This document shows, piece by piece, positions 1 through 6,936 of a stretch of DNA of 20,547 nucleotides (positions within the stretch are counted from its first letter, which is position 1; each line of letters starts with the position of its first letter). The notes beneath the pieces are model-generated. The model did not search any database, was not told the DNA's origin, and worked only from the letters and a program-made list of their open reading frames with translations. The DNA comes from JACQSU01 sp964359785 (GTDB lineage: Archaea; Nanobdellota; Nanobdellia; Woesearchaeales; JAGWAF01): contig CAYHWL010000011.1 in NCBI GenBank assembly GCA_964359785.1, forward strand, positions 1-20,547, written 5' to 3'. Made by a program: the position numbers and the translations under genes.

Positions 1-60
1 ACGGAGTGGTCTAGCCAGTCCTTTAAAAGTGTAAACCAGTTTCGGAATCATACACAATAA

Positions 61-72
61 ATTTATAATAAC
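61..72 (+). promoter_or_regulatory. TATA box of the two-TM protein gene
   Basis: The AT-rich element TTTATAATAA is centred about 27 nt before the ATG at 93. This is the archaeal spacing for a leaderless transcript and supports that start. Confidence 0.6.
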
Positions 73-92
73 CCCCTTATCCCAAGATTAAG

Positions 93-746
93 ATGACTGA
101 CCCAAACAAACTAGTAAACCCACCTGCCAAGGAACCATCTAAAGAGCATAACCGACCTATGCCTACACACCTGCAAGGATTGGTCTGGAAGACAGTCATC
201 CTCCTGCTCATCCTATTTGTTGGAATGGACGCAGCTAATATGTACCAATCACATACACTAGCACTCCAGACAGGACAGAATGTGACTGAACTCTCCGCGC
301 GAATAGCAAGCGCTGAATCAAATATCGTGGAGCTTGAGGCATTGCTCGTGCAAAGCGCATTGTTCCACACGACACAATTCAACCCGGATAAGAGGATCGC
401 GCTAGTACGAGCACTCTCTAATCCGGAGAACGGATATGAGGCGCGGGCAAAGAAAATACTGGCCGTGAATTCATCTGACGACCGTAGACTTGGCCTGATA
501 CGAAATGATTTCATGACAGGATTCTTGAGCGCAAGACCCGAAGCGTCACCAAAACAGGAGACGCTCGCTAACCTGTTTGACGCGCTTGATGACGCGGTGA
601 AAGAGAAATACCTAAATGAGCAAATGAGAGATGCGCTTGAGATCAAAGAATCTGAAAACTTTGATGCCGCGCGCCGAAACCTCAAACTAGCTTTATGGAC
701 ATTATTTGCGATAGCTATCTTGCTGGTCACTTGGCCCAGGATTTGA
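93..746 (+). CDS. two-TM membrane protein of unknown function
   Basis: This is a 217-residue protein that I do not recognise. A hydrophilic, Pro/Lys-rich N-terminus of about 28 residues precedes a first membrane helix (about 30-47). A predicted helical or coiled-coil region follows (about 60-190, rich in Ala, Glu and Leu), and a second helix lies at the very C-terminus (about 196-213, ending WPRI). The middle domain would therefore sit on one side of the membrane between two anchors. The start is supported by a TATA box 27 nt upstream. Its last 20 nt overlap the 3' end of the convergent thioredoxin-like gene. A long minus-strand ORF lies antisense to it but lacks a promoter and a plausible protein sequence. 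Confidence 0.75.
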   Translation: MTDPNKLVNPPAKEPSKEHNRPMPTHLQGLVWKTVILLLILFVGMDAANMYQSHTLALQTGQNVTELSARIASAESNIVELEALLVQSALFHTTQFNPDKRIALVRALSNPENGYEARAKKILAVNSSDDRRLGLIRNDFMTGFLSARPEASPKQETLANLFDALDDAVKEKYLNEQMRDALEIKESENFDAARRNLKLALWTLFAIAILLVTWPRI

Positions 747-984
747 GCATATTGTAGTCCACGTTTCCACAGATCCATCTTCCCGTCTTTTTATTTAGAA
801 GGAACGGAGTGCCGCCGCAGAAACCCTTATCGCAGTCCCGTAGGAGTTTTGCGTTATCCGGATTGTGCCAAGACTCAAGACGGAGGACTTTGATGCTCAA
901 CTCATCTTCGAGCTTGGCGATCAAGGGGAGCATGGCGTCGCTGTGCTCGCACTCCCTACCGTAGAAGAGCAATAGATGGGACAT
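727..984 (-). CDS. small thioredoxin-like protein
   Basis: The 85-residue product has a thioredoxin-like beta-alpha-beta pattern. An N-terminal strand (LLLFYGREC) leads into a C12-E-H-S15 site where glutaredoxins have CxxC, so the resolving Cys is replaced by Ser. A helix follows, then a second strand (IKVLRLES), then GGTPFLLN, which matches the cis-Pro loop of the fold (Pro60). Additional cysteines are at 51, 56 and 72. A one-Cys site suggests a monothiol or non-redox role; substrate and partner are unknown. A TATA box (1008-1017) is centred 28 nt before the ATG at 984. The gene ends convergently inside the preceding membrane-protein gene. Confidence 0.8.
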   Translation of the reverse strand: MSHLLLFYGRECEHSDAMLPLIAKLEDELSIKVLRLESWHNPDNAKLLRDCDKGFCGGTPFLLNKKTGRWICGNVDYNMLKSWAK

Positions 985-1007
985 GGCTTAATCCATAGAA
1001 AAATCAG

Positions 1008-1017
1008 TATATAAGAA
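1008..1017 (-). promoter_or_regulatory. TATA box of the thioredoxin-like gene
   Basis: On the minus strand CTTATATACT is centred 28 nt upstream of the ATG at 984, consistent with a leaderless mRNA. Confidence 0.6.
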
Positions 1018-1022
1018 TTACC

Positions 1023-1703
1023 TTAATCCTCTAGAAGAGACAACAATGACTCCCGAGTACGCCCCGCACTGCGGTGGATCACCCCATGACCTCCATATCT
1101 TGCCACAAACGCTTCTACAAATTCTTTATTATCATCTACAAAGGCGACATTTTCTGCACTGCCAACCTTAGAAGTGAATCTCCCGTCACGCTGGATACAT
1201 TCCACACCCTGCATCTCAAAATGCAGAAGGATCGCGTCGAAAAAATAAGGATCTGGCTTCACCGCGCTATAATCACAGGAAAGAAAAACGTTTGGTTTGA
1301 AAAGGCCATATAGACCCCGTTCTTCAAACAATACCGCATGAGGGCGGATGGTATCCGAGAGAAGACCTATCTTGATACCCTTCGCCTTGAGGAGATTGAC
1401 CACCAACACCATGTGAGGATCAAGACAGGATATACCCTCATATGATGCCAACAGATGAGGGCGAATATCATCTACCTTGATGCCTGTCTCTTGCGCGAAT
1501 CCCCCACTGAACTCCTCAATGCACTGCCCTAACATCAACGTATGCATGAGGCGATGGACAGTCTTTAGGTAATCGATCGGGTTTTGCTTGACACTACCTA
1601 GGCTCCTGGCATAAAGGCTCATCGCGGAATAGAGGTTATACAGACGCCTTGTAGGGACGAACACGCCGCCCATGTCAAAAATCACTGCCTCTAGGTTTGG
1701 CAT
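1023..1703 (-). CDS. HAD-superfamily hydrolase
   Basis: The 226-residue product carries the four HAD motifs. Motif I is VIFDMGGVFV with nucleophile Asp10; the +2 position is Gly instead of Asp, as in YihX-type and some dehalogenase-type members. Motif II is GLLSDT, the motif III Lys is in AVKPDPYFF, and motif IV is VAFVDDNKEF. Residues 20-90 form the helical cap of a C1-type HAD. The family hydrolyses small phosphorylated or halogenated molecules through an aspartyl intermediate; the substrate cannot be told. An upstream in-frame ATG at 1772 exists, but the TATA element at 1725-1734 is 26 nt before the ATG at 1703, and motif I normally begins near residue 10, so 1703 is preferred. Confidence 0.88.
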   Translation of the reverse strand: MPNLEAVIFDMGGVFVPTRRLYNLYSAMSLYARSLGSVKQNPIDYLKTVHRLMHTLMLGQCIEEFSGGFAQETGIKVDDIRPHLLASYEGISCLDPHMVLVVNLLKAKGIKIGLLSDTIRPHAVLFEERGLYGLFKPNVFLSCDYSAVKPDPYFFDAILLHFEMQGVECIQRDGRFTSKVGSAENVAFVDDNKEFVEAFVARYGGHGVIHRSAGRTRESLLSLLED

Positions 1704-1724
1704 TCTCTGATGTATCGGAGGATG

Positions 1725-1734
1725 GCTTAAAAAG
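1725..1734 (-). promoter_or_regulatory. TATA box that fixes the HAD hydrolase start
   Basis: Minus-strand CTTTTTAAGC lies about 26 nt upstream of the ATG at 1703 and inside the longer ORF reading, arguing against the start at 1772. Confidence 0.55.
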
Positions 1735-1771
1735 CTGGACACAAAAATCCGCCAGACAACCCACGCCAACA

Positions 1772-1779
1772 TTTAAAAA
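1772..1779 (+). promoter_or_regulatory. TATA box of tRNA-Val
   Basis: TTTAAAAA is centred about 29 nt upstream of the first base of the tRNA, the same distance as for tRNA-Ser and tRNA-Arg in this window. Confidence 0.55.
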
Positions 1780-1804
1780 CGGGCCAAGCGTCCCTCACGA
1801 CATC

Positions 1805-1877
1805 AGCCCTGTGGTCTAGCGGCTATGACGCCACCCTCACATGGTGGAGGTCAAGGGTTCAAATCCCTTCAGGGCTA
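1805..1877 (+). tRNA. tRNA-Val (anticodon CAC)
   Basis: This is a complete cloverleaf. Acceptor AGCCCTG pairs with CAGGGCT and the discriminator is A. The anticodon stem is CCACC/GGTGG with loop CTCACAT, giving anticodon CAC, which reads GUG. The T-arm is AAGGG-TTCAAAT-CCCTT. There is no intron and no encoded CCA. Confidence 0.95.
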
Positions 1878-1907
1878 TGCGAAACGAGCAGTGGAATCTC
1901 TAACCAA

Positions 1908-1920
1908 CTTTTTTATATCC
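1908..1920 (+). promoter_or_regulatory. TATA box of the 76-aa protein gene
   Basis: TTTTTTATATCCC precedes the ATG at 1940 by about 27 nt and favours that ATG over an in-frame TTG at 1931. Confidence 0.55.
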
Positions 1921-1939
1921 CTTCTATTTATTGGGTCTT

Positions 1940-2170
1940 ATGGCAGAAACCGAAGAACAGAAGTTCGCGCTGTTGATAACACGGACAATAGACAAGACGA
2001 CACAAAAGACGCAATTATCCATGCAGACAAAAGGCGAGGGGATATCGCTTGCAGAAGCCGCTATCATCCTTGAAGGATGGTCAAAGAAAGTGAAAAAAGA
2101 GCTGCAAAAGCCATTCACGGACAATATGCAGTTTGGCGCAAGCGACTCAAACCCTGGCGACAAAATCTGA
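1940..2170 (+). CDS. hypothetical 76-residue protein
   Basis: This is a small, soluble, charged protein (MAETEEQKFALLITRTIDK...) with no membrane segment, cysteine pair or recognisable motif. The central stretch (about 36-60, AEAAIILEGWSKKVKKEL) would form an amphipathic helix. The start is set by a TATA box about 27 nt upstream. Its last 24 nt overlap the 3' end of the convergent RecA-like gene. Function is unknown. Confidence 0.65.
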   Translation: MAETEEQKFALLITRTIDKTTQKTQLSMQTKGEGISLAEAAIILEGWSKKVKKELQKPFTDNMQFGASDSNPGDKI

Positions 2171-2653
2171 TTTCTTACCCGCGATCGCCGCCAAGTCACC
2201 ATGCTCGCCAATGCCCACAAGAGTGACAAGATCAAGTGTCCTTGTGATCCTCAAAAGCTCCTCAAAGACGCTTGTGAAAAGGAAAAGCAGGTCATCAGTG
2301 GCCATGGGCTCCTTGTAAAAAAGCTCATCTAGTCCGGATATCACAAGCACTTTGGAATTCTGATGCTTTATCGAAGCCTCTAGACGGAGGGTCAGATCCT
2401 TTAGCTCAATAGCGGAGAGCGGCCTTGCCACCATGATATTACGGACATCGATGGAAGTGGCCTTATGATATTCCTCGTTTAGGAACGCCGCATTGAACGT
2501 ATCGCCCGCGTCGATCAGTGTCACCTTCGTGCCAGCCTGCAAACGCACGGCAAGCGAGATCAGCAAGGATGAGACCGTGCGCCGGTCGCCTTGGAGGGCA
2601 ATCAGGCGACCAGCATCCCGGCCAATCACATCCACTAGGAGGTCTTGTCTCAT
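2147..2653 (-). CDS. RecA/RadB/KaiC-like protein lacking a P-loop
   Basis: The 168-residue product resembles the core of the RecA/RadB/KaiC ATPase family. A strand (RLIALQG) precedes the expected Walker A site, then a helix, a strand with VTLIDAGDTFNAAF (compare the IDTEGTF-type motif of RadA/RadB), and a Walker B-like strand (KVLVISGLDEL, about 101-111). The Walker A position reads GDRRTVSS instead of GxxGxGKT, so the phosphate-binding Lys is absent and ATP hydrolysis is unlikely. It may be a regulatory or structural RecA-fold paralogue. The gene lies 67 nt downstream of orc1/cdc6 but has its own TATA box (2676-2683), with a double copy of an operator-like motif upstream. The fold assignment is inference from pattern. 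Confidence 0.7.
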   Translation of the reverse strand: MRQDLLVDVIGRDAGRLIALQGDRRTVSSLLISLAVRLQAGTKVTLIDAGDTFNAAFLNEEYHKATSIDVRNIMVARPLSAIELKDLTLRLEASIKHQNSKVLVISGLDELFYKEPMATDDLLFLFTSVFEELLRITRTLDLVTLVGIGEHGDLAAIAGKKSDFVARV

Positions 2654-2675
2654 AACACAAACTTCCCATTTTGAG

Positions 2676-2683
2676 TTTAAATA
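2676..2683 (-). promoter_or_regulatory. TATA box of the RecA-like gene
   Basis: TATTTAAA on the minus strand is centred about 26 nt before the ATG at 2653. It is separated by exactly 14 bp from the repeated motif at 2698-2717. Confidence 0.65.
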
Positions 2684-2697
2684 GAAGGCGCACGGAT

Positions 2698-2717
2698 GTC
2701 TAGTGCGACTAGTGCGA
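2698..2717 (-). promoter_or_regulatory. tandem operator-like motif upstream of the RecA-like gene
   Basis: GTCTAGTGCGA (plus-strand reading, 2698-2708) is followed immediately by a second copy CTAGTGCGA (2709-2717). The same 11 bp recurs at 17314-17324, at the same 14-bp distance from the TATA box of the Hel308-like gene. It sits where an archaeal activator or repressor would bind next to the BRE. The regulator is unknown. Confidence 0.5.
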
Positions 2718-2720
2718 AAA

Positions 2721-3794
2721 CTACTTGTAGTCCGTCAGTCTACGGTCGCCTACTGGACGGACCACACTGGTGTTGCCTTGATTGCCAAGATTGATCTTCT
2801 CCACTACAACAAAACTGTTCTGCTCTAACTTGTCTATCTTCCTTGTGAAAGTCTTATAGGCGCTACAACCTCCGGCGGCCTGATAAATCTTGAAAAGATC
2901 GCCAATGCGCTCATCAGGCTTTGATTTTATCACCGAGAGGATCTTCTTGGAATCATCATCAAGATCAGAGATATCCTTTATCGTGAAATCCGCAAGCTTG
3001 GCCAATGCAGTCGTCGCGTGCTCTGGAAGGATGGACTTTGAGGATCGTGCCTCTGCGGATAGACCCGCTTCGCGGAGAAGATAAAGGCCGCTCCTTAGGT
3101 CCTTGTTTTCGAAAGTCCTTGCGCTGATTAACTTAAGAGCATCCTGGGTGAACACCCCCTTTAGAAAGGCGTAACCCGCGCGTTGGTCGAGGATCTCGTG
3201 GACCTCCGCTTCCTTATAAGGAGCGAACTCAATCATATCCGGCGTGAGTCTTGAGCGGATACGATTATCCACCTCACCAAGCCACTCCCGGAAATTGGTC
3301 ACCAAGAGAATAGATTTCTTAGGCGCGGACTCCAGGAGAAAATAGAGGAAATCATGGTCTTCGGCCTTGTCGATCTCATCAAAAGCGAACACTATAGTCT
3401 TCTGCTGGAAGAGGCCTTCCAAGACGCTCATCAGTTCATTCACCTTCTTGTTCACAGTGAACATAAAACCAAGCTCATGGCAGACTTCAGTCAAAACCTT
3501 GTATGTCGTGTTCTTCTGCCAGCAATTCATATAGATGATATGGATACGATCAGTGGTATCTTCCAAGTCCCTCAAGACCCACCTCACAGCCGCAGTCTTA
3601 CCAATACCCGGCGGACCAGTGATGCAGAGATTACGGCCTTGACGATCCTCAAAAAGAGGTTTGATCGCGCTTGCGATATAGAACTGCTGACCCTCCCTAA
3701 AGGGGAGAAGTTTTGGGACGAAATCGAAATCCAGAGCAGATTCATCGGCGAAAAGAGTCTCGCCAGAACGAAGCATGTTATCAAAGAGTCCCAT
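2721..3794 (-). CDS. Orc1/Cdc6 replication initiator ATPase
   Basis: The 357-residue AAA+ protein should bind origin DNA and load the MCM helicase. The N-terminus has the Orc1/Cdc6 signature LPFREGQ (30-36). Walker A is GPPGIGKT (60-67), Walker B is FAFDE (136-140), the sensor 1 Asn is in LVTNFRE (about 167), and the arginine-finger/sensor 2 region is NRIRSRL (about 177-183). The lid domain follows, and a C-terminal winged helix (about 285-357) ends in NTSVVRPVGDRRLTDYK. Length is a little below the roughly 400 residues common in the family. A minus-strand TATA-like element (about 3817-3826) lies 27 nt before the start. The short upstream gap shows no recognisable origin-recognition boxes. 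Confidence 0.92.
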   Translation of the reverse strand: MGLFDNMLRSGETLFADESALDFDFVPKLLPFREGQQFYIASAIKPLFEDRQGRNLCITGPPGIGKTAAVRWVLRDLEDTTDRIHIIYMNCWQKNTTYKVLTEVCHELGFMFTVNKKVNELMSVLEGLFQQKTIVFAFDEIDKAEDHDFLYFLLESAPKKSILLVTNFREWLGEVDNRIRSRLTPDMIEFAPYKEAEVHEILDQRAGYAFLKGVFTQDALKLISARTFENKDLRSGLYLLREAGLSAEARSSKSILPEHATTALAKLADFTIKDISDLDDDSKKILSVIKSKPDERIGDLFKIYQAAGGCSAYKTFTRKIDKLEQNSFVVVEKINLGNQGNTSVVRPVGDRRLTDYK

Positions 3795-3867
3795 GACGAC
3801 AAAGAGGCAGCGGCTTGTTTTTAATTGTTTGTTTTAGGGAAAAAGACGAAAAAGAAAAAATCAGGGC

Positions 3868-4224
3868 TTATTGGGAGTCAGGAACTAAAGATCTCTCCAG
3901 TTCCCCGTAGAGCTCCTCAACAGATTCTCGTGACGCACCAGCAATAGTACCACAACAGTAAGCCCAATAAGCGCCCTCCCTACTTCTCCTGCCTTTAGGG
4001 ACAAACCAGCCATCATGCGTACTCAACGCAACAGTGGTCTGATACTTATCAAAATGATATACTATAAGGTTCTGTCCTGTTCTAACAAGCTCAAACTTTT
4101 CCACCTGACATCCACCAAGAGCGTCCACTTTATCTACAATTTCCCTCCGATTAAGGCTGTAGACCTCCTCCAATGTGCCATGTCTGCCTGACCTGCCAAA
4201 TTCAAATTGTTTTTTGTAGACCAT
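3868..4224 (-). CDS. hypothetical 118-residue protein
   Basis: This is a soluble basic protein, MVYKKQFEFGRSGRHGTLEEV..., that I do not recognise. The middle (about 40-80) is predicted to alternate strands (VEKFELVRT, NLIVYHFDKYQTTVALS). Near the C-terminus is AYWAYCCGTIAGAS, followed by a Glu-rich helix. A longer in-frame reading starts at 4419 but would run through the divergent lipoprotein gene. A TATA element (4245-4256) is about 26 nt before the ATG at 4224, so 4224 is chosen. A perfect palindrome at 4272-4285 lies upstream, shared with the divergent gene. Confidence 0.6.
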   Translation of the reverse strand: MVYKKQFEFGRSGRHGTLEEVYSLNRREIVDKVDALGGCQVEKFELVRTGQNLIVYHFDKYQTTVALSTHDGWFVPKGRRSREGAYWAYCCGTIAGASRESVEELYGELERSLVPDSQ

Positions 4225-4271
4225 AACAATAGGAGGTAAAGATCTATTGTTATATGTTGCGGTAGTGACGC

Positions 4272-4285
4272 TGTGCAAGTGCACA
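4272..4285. promoter_or_regulatory. palindromic operator candidate in a divergent promoter
   Basis: TGTGCA-AG-TGCACA is a perfect 6+6 inverted repeat with a 2-bp spacer. It lies between the two divergent TATA boxes and 3 bp upstream of the plus-strand TATA box. This is the size and position of a dimeric HTH regulator site. Confidence 0.4.
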
Positions 4286-4288
4286 ATG

Positions 4289-4299
4289 TTTTTATATAG
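4289..4299 (+). promoter_or_regulatory. TATA box of the lipoprotein gene
   Basis: TTTTTATATAG is centred about 25 nt before the ATG at 4319, supporting that start over the upstream in-frame codons at 4247. Confidence 0.6.
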
Positions 4300-4318
4300 A
4301 GAGGATGGGGAAGAGAGC

Positions 4319-4789
4319 ATGGACAAGAAATATGCCATCTTATTCGTATTGATACTCATATTGATAGCCGCATGCGCAAGACCGCCAGCACTAAAAGCAG
4401 TGAACAAGACAAAAGCCAAAAATCTGACGAATGTTAGCGTATCGACTATCCTAAATGAGACGCTAAATCAGACCCAAAATGAAACGGTGAACACCATCAA
4501 TACAACCGTTCTATCCAATGAGAGCCAATTCGAAACTATACTAAATCAGACTGAAGAGACAACGCCGGCTACAGAAGAACAAAACGAGTCCATCCCATTG
4601 CCAGACAGAGTAGACATCCACACCTATAGTTTTGTCGGCGGAAACAAGTCAGATATCAGCGCCACATTTGGCGGCAAGACAAAAAAATACACGATCAATG
4701 AGGGCGACAAAGACGCCTTGATCTACGAGATCAGCAAAAAAGAAGGAAAATCGCTCAAGATAGTCCGAGCCGCAGCCTATTTCGATTGA
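4319..4789 (+). CDS. Asn/Thr-rich lipoprotein, cut by an in-frame TGA
   Basis: The 156-residue product begins with a classic lipoprotein signal: MDKK, a hydrophobic run (about 6-17) and the lipobox-like IAAC ending at Cys19. Residues 30-95 form a linker rich in Asn and Thr with many N-glycosylation sequons (NVS, NET, NQT, NTT, NES). A folded part starts near 98 (RVDIHTYSFVGG). The reading frame stops at TGA (4787-4789) in the middle of what looks like a domain. The same frame then stays open for another 180 codons to 5332 with similar composition. The N-terminal half alone would be a membrane-anchored, probably glycosylated surface protein of unknown function. Confidence 0.75.
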   Translation: MDKKYAILFVLILILIAACARPPALKAVNKTKAKNLTNVSVSTILNETLNQTQNETVNTINTTVLSNESQFETILNQTEETTPATEEQNESIPLPDRVDIHTYSFVGGNKSDISATFGGKTKKYTINEGDKDALIYEISKKEGKSLKIVRAAAYFD

Positions 4790-5332
4790 CAGCCATACCT
4801 TAAACCCTCACAACAAAAAGCGATCACAAACGCGATTGCCTCCGTAGGAGATGAATCGATAAACCCCGAAACGATCCCGCTCATAGTAGAAAAACAAGAT
4901 GGATTCATAAGAGGGGTCGGATGCATCCTTGAGAAGAATGTGCTTCGCGTGCAACTCCAAAACGACAGGGAGACTGATATCAAGCTATATCGTGATGTGA
5001 GACCAAGGATCAAAGGCGCACTCGCGATAACACTTAGCACCAGAGTCCTAGCCGGATTATACTGCGACGGAAAAGATGTCATCAAAGCAGGAGGATCGCT
5101 TGACTGCGTAAAGAGCGGAGTCATGTTCATCCGCACACGCCAAAAAGTAGGCATCAATGAGAACGCCACAACAGACGCGAAAGTAAAAGACCTGCTCGTC
5201 GCATATGAACCAGGATACTTCGAAAAAGTCGAATTCGACTGCTCGCCAGGACTCAAAGTAGTCCCAAAAATCCAGACCAATGCAAGCGTCAACCGCACAT
5301 ACGTCGCGGTGAACGACACAAACCACTCGTAG
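4790..5332 (+). pseudogene. continuation of the lipoprotein gene after an in-frame TGA
   Basis: Directly after the TGA the frame reads QPYLKPSQQKAITNAIASVG and continues to TAG at 5332. There is no ATG, no ribosome-binding site and no TATA box; the only nearby alternative start is GTG at 4940, which would discard 50 codons of good coding sequence. The product is soluble, with four Cys and terminal sequons (NAS, NRT, NDT, NHS) matching the secreted character of the upstream half. I take it as the second half of one 337-residue secreted protein, separated by a nonsense mutation, a sequencing error or a readthrough codon. The domain family is unrecognised. Confidence 0.6.
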
Positions 5333-5374
5333 GCACAGGAACCCTTTTATAGGATATGAGAATGGATGCCTTTT

Positions 5375-6652
5375 ATGATAGACCTAAAACTCATCAGGGA
5401 AAACCCAGACTTTGTCAGGAAGAACTACGAGAAAAGACAAGATGAGAAACTGATTATATCGCTAGACAAAATCCAAGAGACCGACAGACGATGGCGAGCC
5501 GCCAAATATGAACTGGACCAACTCATCTCACAAAAAAACAACATCAGCGCAGACATAAACCGGCTGCGCAAAGAAGGCAAAGATATCAACGCAAAACTAG
5601 CCGAGATGAAGAGCCTGCCCTCAAAAGTAGTAGAGAAACAAAAAGAGGAAGCCGAACTGCACACAGAACTCACACGCGGCCTGATGCGGCTGCCAAACCT
5701 GCTAGATGAAAGCGTGCCATACGGGAAAGATGGAACACAAAACCCAGTCGTGCGGACCGTAGGAAAAGCGACCAAGCCAAAACACGAGCTATTGCCACAC
5801 GCAGAATTCGCAGAGAAACTGGGAATCGCCGACTTTGAGAGAAGCGCAAAGATCAGCGGAGGAGGACATTATTTCTTATTAGGCGACCTTGCCCTGCTCA
5901 ACCAGGCACTGATCAGATACGCCGTGGAGAGCCTTGTGGAAAAAGATTACCTCTTCGTTGAACCCCCGCTCATGCTCAAAAGAGAGGCATATGAAGGCGT
6001 GACTGACCTCTCTGATTTCGAGAATGTGATGTACAAAATAGAAGGGGAAGACCAATACCTCATCGCCACAAGCGAACACCCATTGTGCGCCATGTGGAAG
6101 GATGATGTCATAGAAGAGAGCAAACTACCGATTCGACTCGTAGGATTATCACCATGTTTTCGCAAAGAGATAGGCGCGCACGGAATCGACGAACGAGGAC
6201 TGTTCCGAAGGCACATGTTCTTCAAGGTAGAACAGGTCATAATCTGCAAACCGGAAGACTCACAAAAACTGCACGAAGAGCTAATCGCGAACTCCGAAGA
6301 GCTATTCAAAGGCCTAGGGATACCATACCATGTCATAAATATATGTACTGGAGACATAGGGACAGTCGCGGCAAAAAAATATGACATCGAAGCATGGATG
6401 CCAAGGACACAAGAGTACAAGGAAGTGGTGTCGGGGAGCAACTGCACGGATTATCAAGCACGCAGACTAAATATAAGATACGGAAAAGAAGGCGGCAAAA
6501 AAGAGCTATGCCACACGCTAAACTGCACAGGCATCGCCACATCACGCGCACTTGTCGCGATACTTGAGAATCACCAGCAAAGCGACGGGACTCTACTCGT
6601 ACCCGAAGCATTGCAAAAATACATGGGAAAGAAAAAAAGGATAGGCCCGTGA
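5375..6652 (+). CDS. serS: seryl-tRNA synthetase
   Basis: The 425-residue class II synthetase charges tRNA-Ser with serine in the cytoplasm. The N-terminus MIDLKLIRENPDFVRKN is typical of the bacterial/common-archaeal form rather than the rare methanogen form. Residues 30-100 form the long coiled-coil arm that binds the tRNA-Ser variable arm. The motif 1 proline region is FVEPPLM (194-200), the serine loop is TSEHP (232-236), motif 2 is PCFRKE...FRRHMFFKVEQ (260-287), and motif 3 is GIATSRALVAILENHQ. A TATA box (about 5343-5352) lies 27 nt before the ATG at 5375; an in-frame ATG at 5366 is less likely. A tRNA-Ser gene is encoded at 8381. The gene is followed at 2 nt by a membrane zinc-ribbon gene. 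Confidence 0.96.
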   Translation: MIDLKLIRENPDFVRKNYEKRQDEKLIISLDKIQETDRRWRAAKYELDQLISQKNNISADINRLRKEGKDINAKLAEMKSLPSKVVEKQKEEAELHTELTRGLMRLPNLLDESVPYGKDGTQNPVVRTVGKATKPKHELLPHAEFAEKLGIADFERSAKISGGGHYFLLGDLALLNQALIRYAVESLVEKDYLFVEPPLMLKREAYEGVTDLSDFENVMYKIEGEDQYLIATSEHPLCAMWKDDVIEESKLPIRLVGLSPCFRKEIGAHGIDERGLFRRHMFFKVEQVIICKPEDSQKLHEELIANSEELFKGLGIPYHVINICTGDIGTVAAKKYDIEAWMPRTQEYKEVVSGSNCTDYQARRLNIRYGKEGGKKELCHTLNCTGIATSRALVAILENHQQSDGTLLVPEALQKYMGKKKRIGP

Positions 6653-6654
6653 GC

Positions 6655-6936
6655 ATGGAAAAAATACCTGACATCGTGTATCTTGCCGTGGGCATATTCG
6701 TGGCGATAGTATCAAAGTGGAGCGGAAAACTGGAGTTCTTCTTCTATGTCGGACTGGTGTTTGTCGCGATAGGAATATTTCGGATAGGAGCAAAATATGT
6801 GACAGGAAAAGAGCCTGGACGGATCATCCCATCAGTGGTCCACTGCCCAAAATGCCAGACGCCATGCTACACCTCAAGCAATTTCTGCCACATCTGCGGG
6901 AATAAACTAAAGACCTCTGAACAGCGAATTTATTGA
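6655..6936 (+). CDS. membrane protein with C-terminal zinc ribbon
   Basis: The 93-residue product has two membrane helices (about 6-20 and 28-46) followed by a short basic linker and a zinc ribbon, HCPKCQTPC...FCHICGNK (CxxC pairs at about 64/67 and 79/82). This layout is common in archaea and bacteria and its function is unknown. The ATG lies 2 nt after the serS stop, so the gene is co-transcribed with serS; a GTG at 6649 overlapping that stop is an alternative start. The last 30 nt overlap the 3' end of the convergent transglutaminase-like gene. Confidence 0.75.
   Translation: MEKIPDIVYLAVGIFVAIVSKWSGKLEFFFYVGLVFVAIGIFRIGAKYVTGKEPGRIIPSVVHCPKCQTPCYTSSNFCHICGNKLKTSEQRIY

Noticed and set aside
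77..778. Long minus-strand open frame (233 codons) antisense to the first membrane protein gene
   Set aside because: No promoter at the right distance, Ser-rich low-quality translation, and it conflicts with two genes that have TATA boxes and sensible proteins.
1825..2073. Plus-strand open frame beginning inside tRNA-Val
   Set aside because: It overlaps a perfect tRNA and the better-supported gene at 1940 in another frame.
3795..3867. Replication origin next to orc1/cdc6
   Set aside because: The gap is only 73 nt, without repeated origin-recognition boxes or an extended AT-rich unwinding element.
4787..4789. Selenocysteine at the in-frame TGA
   Set aside because: No SECIS-like hairpin is visible and only 42 nt separate the final stop from serS. 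Selenoprotein machinery is rare in archaea and not seen here.
4777..5319. Minus-strand open frame (180 codons) antisense to the part after the TGA
   Set aside because: No TATA box, and the plus-strand frame continues the lipoprotein with matching secreted and sequon-rich character.
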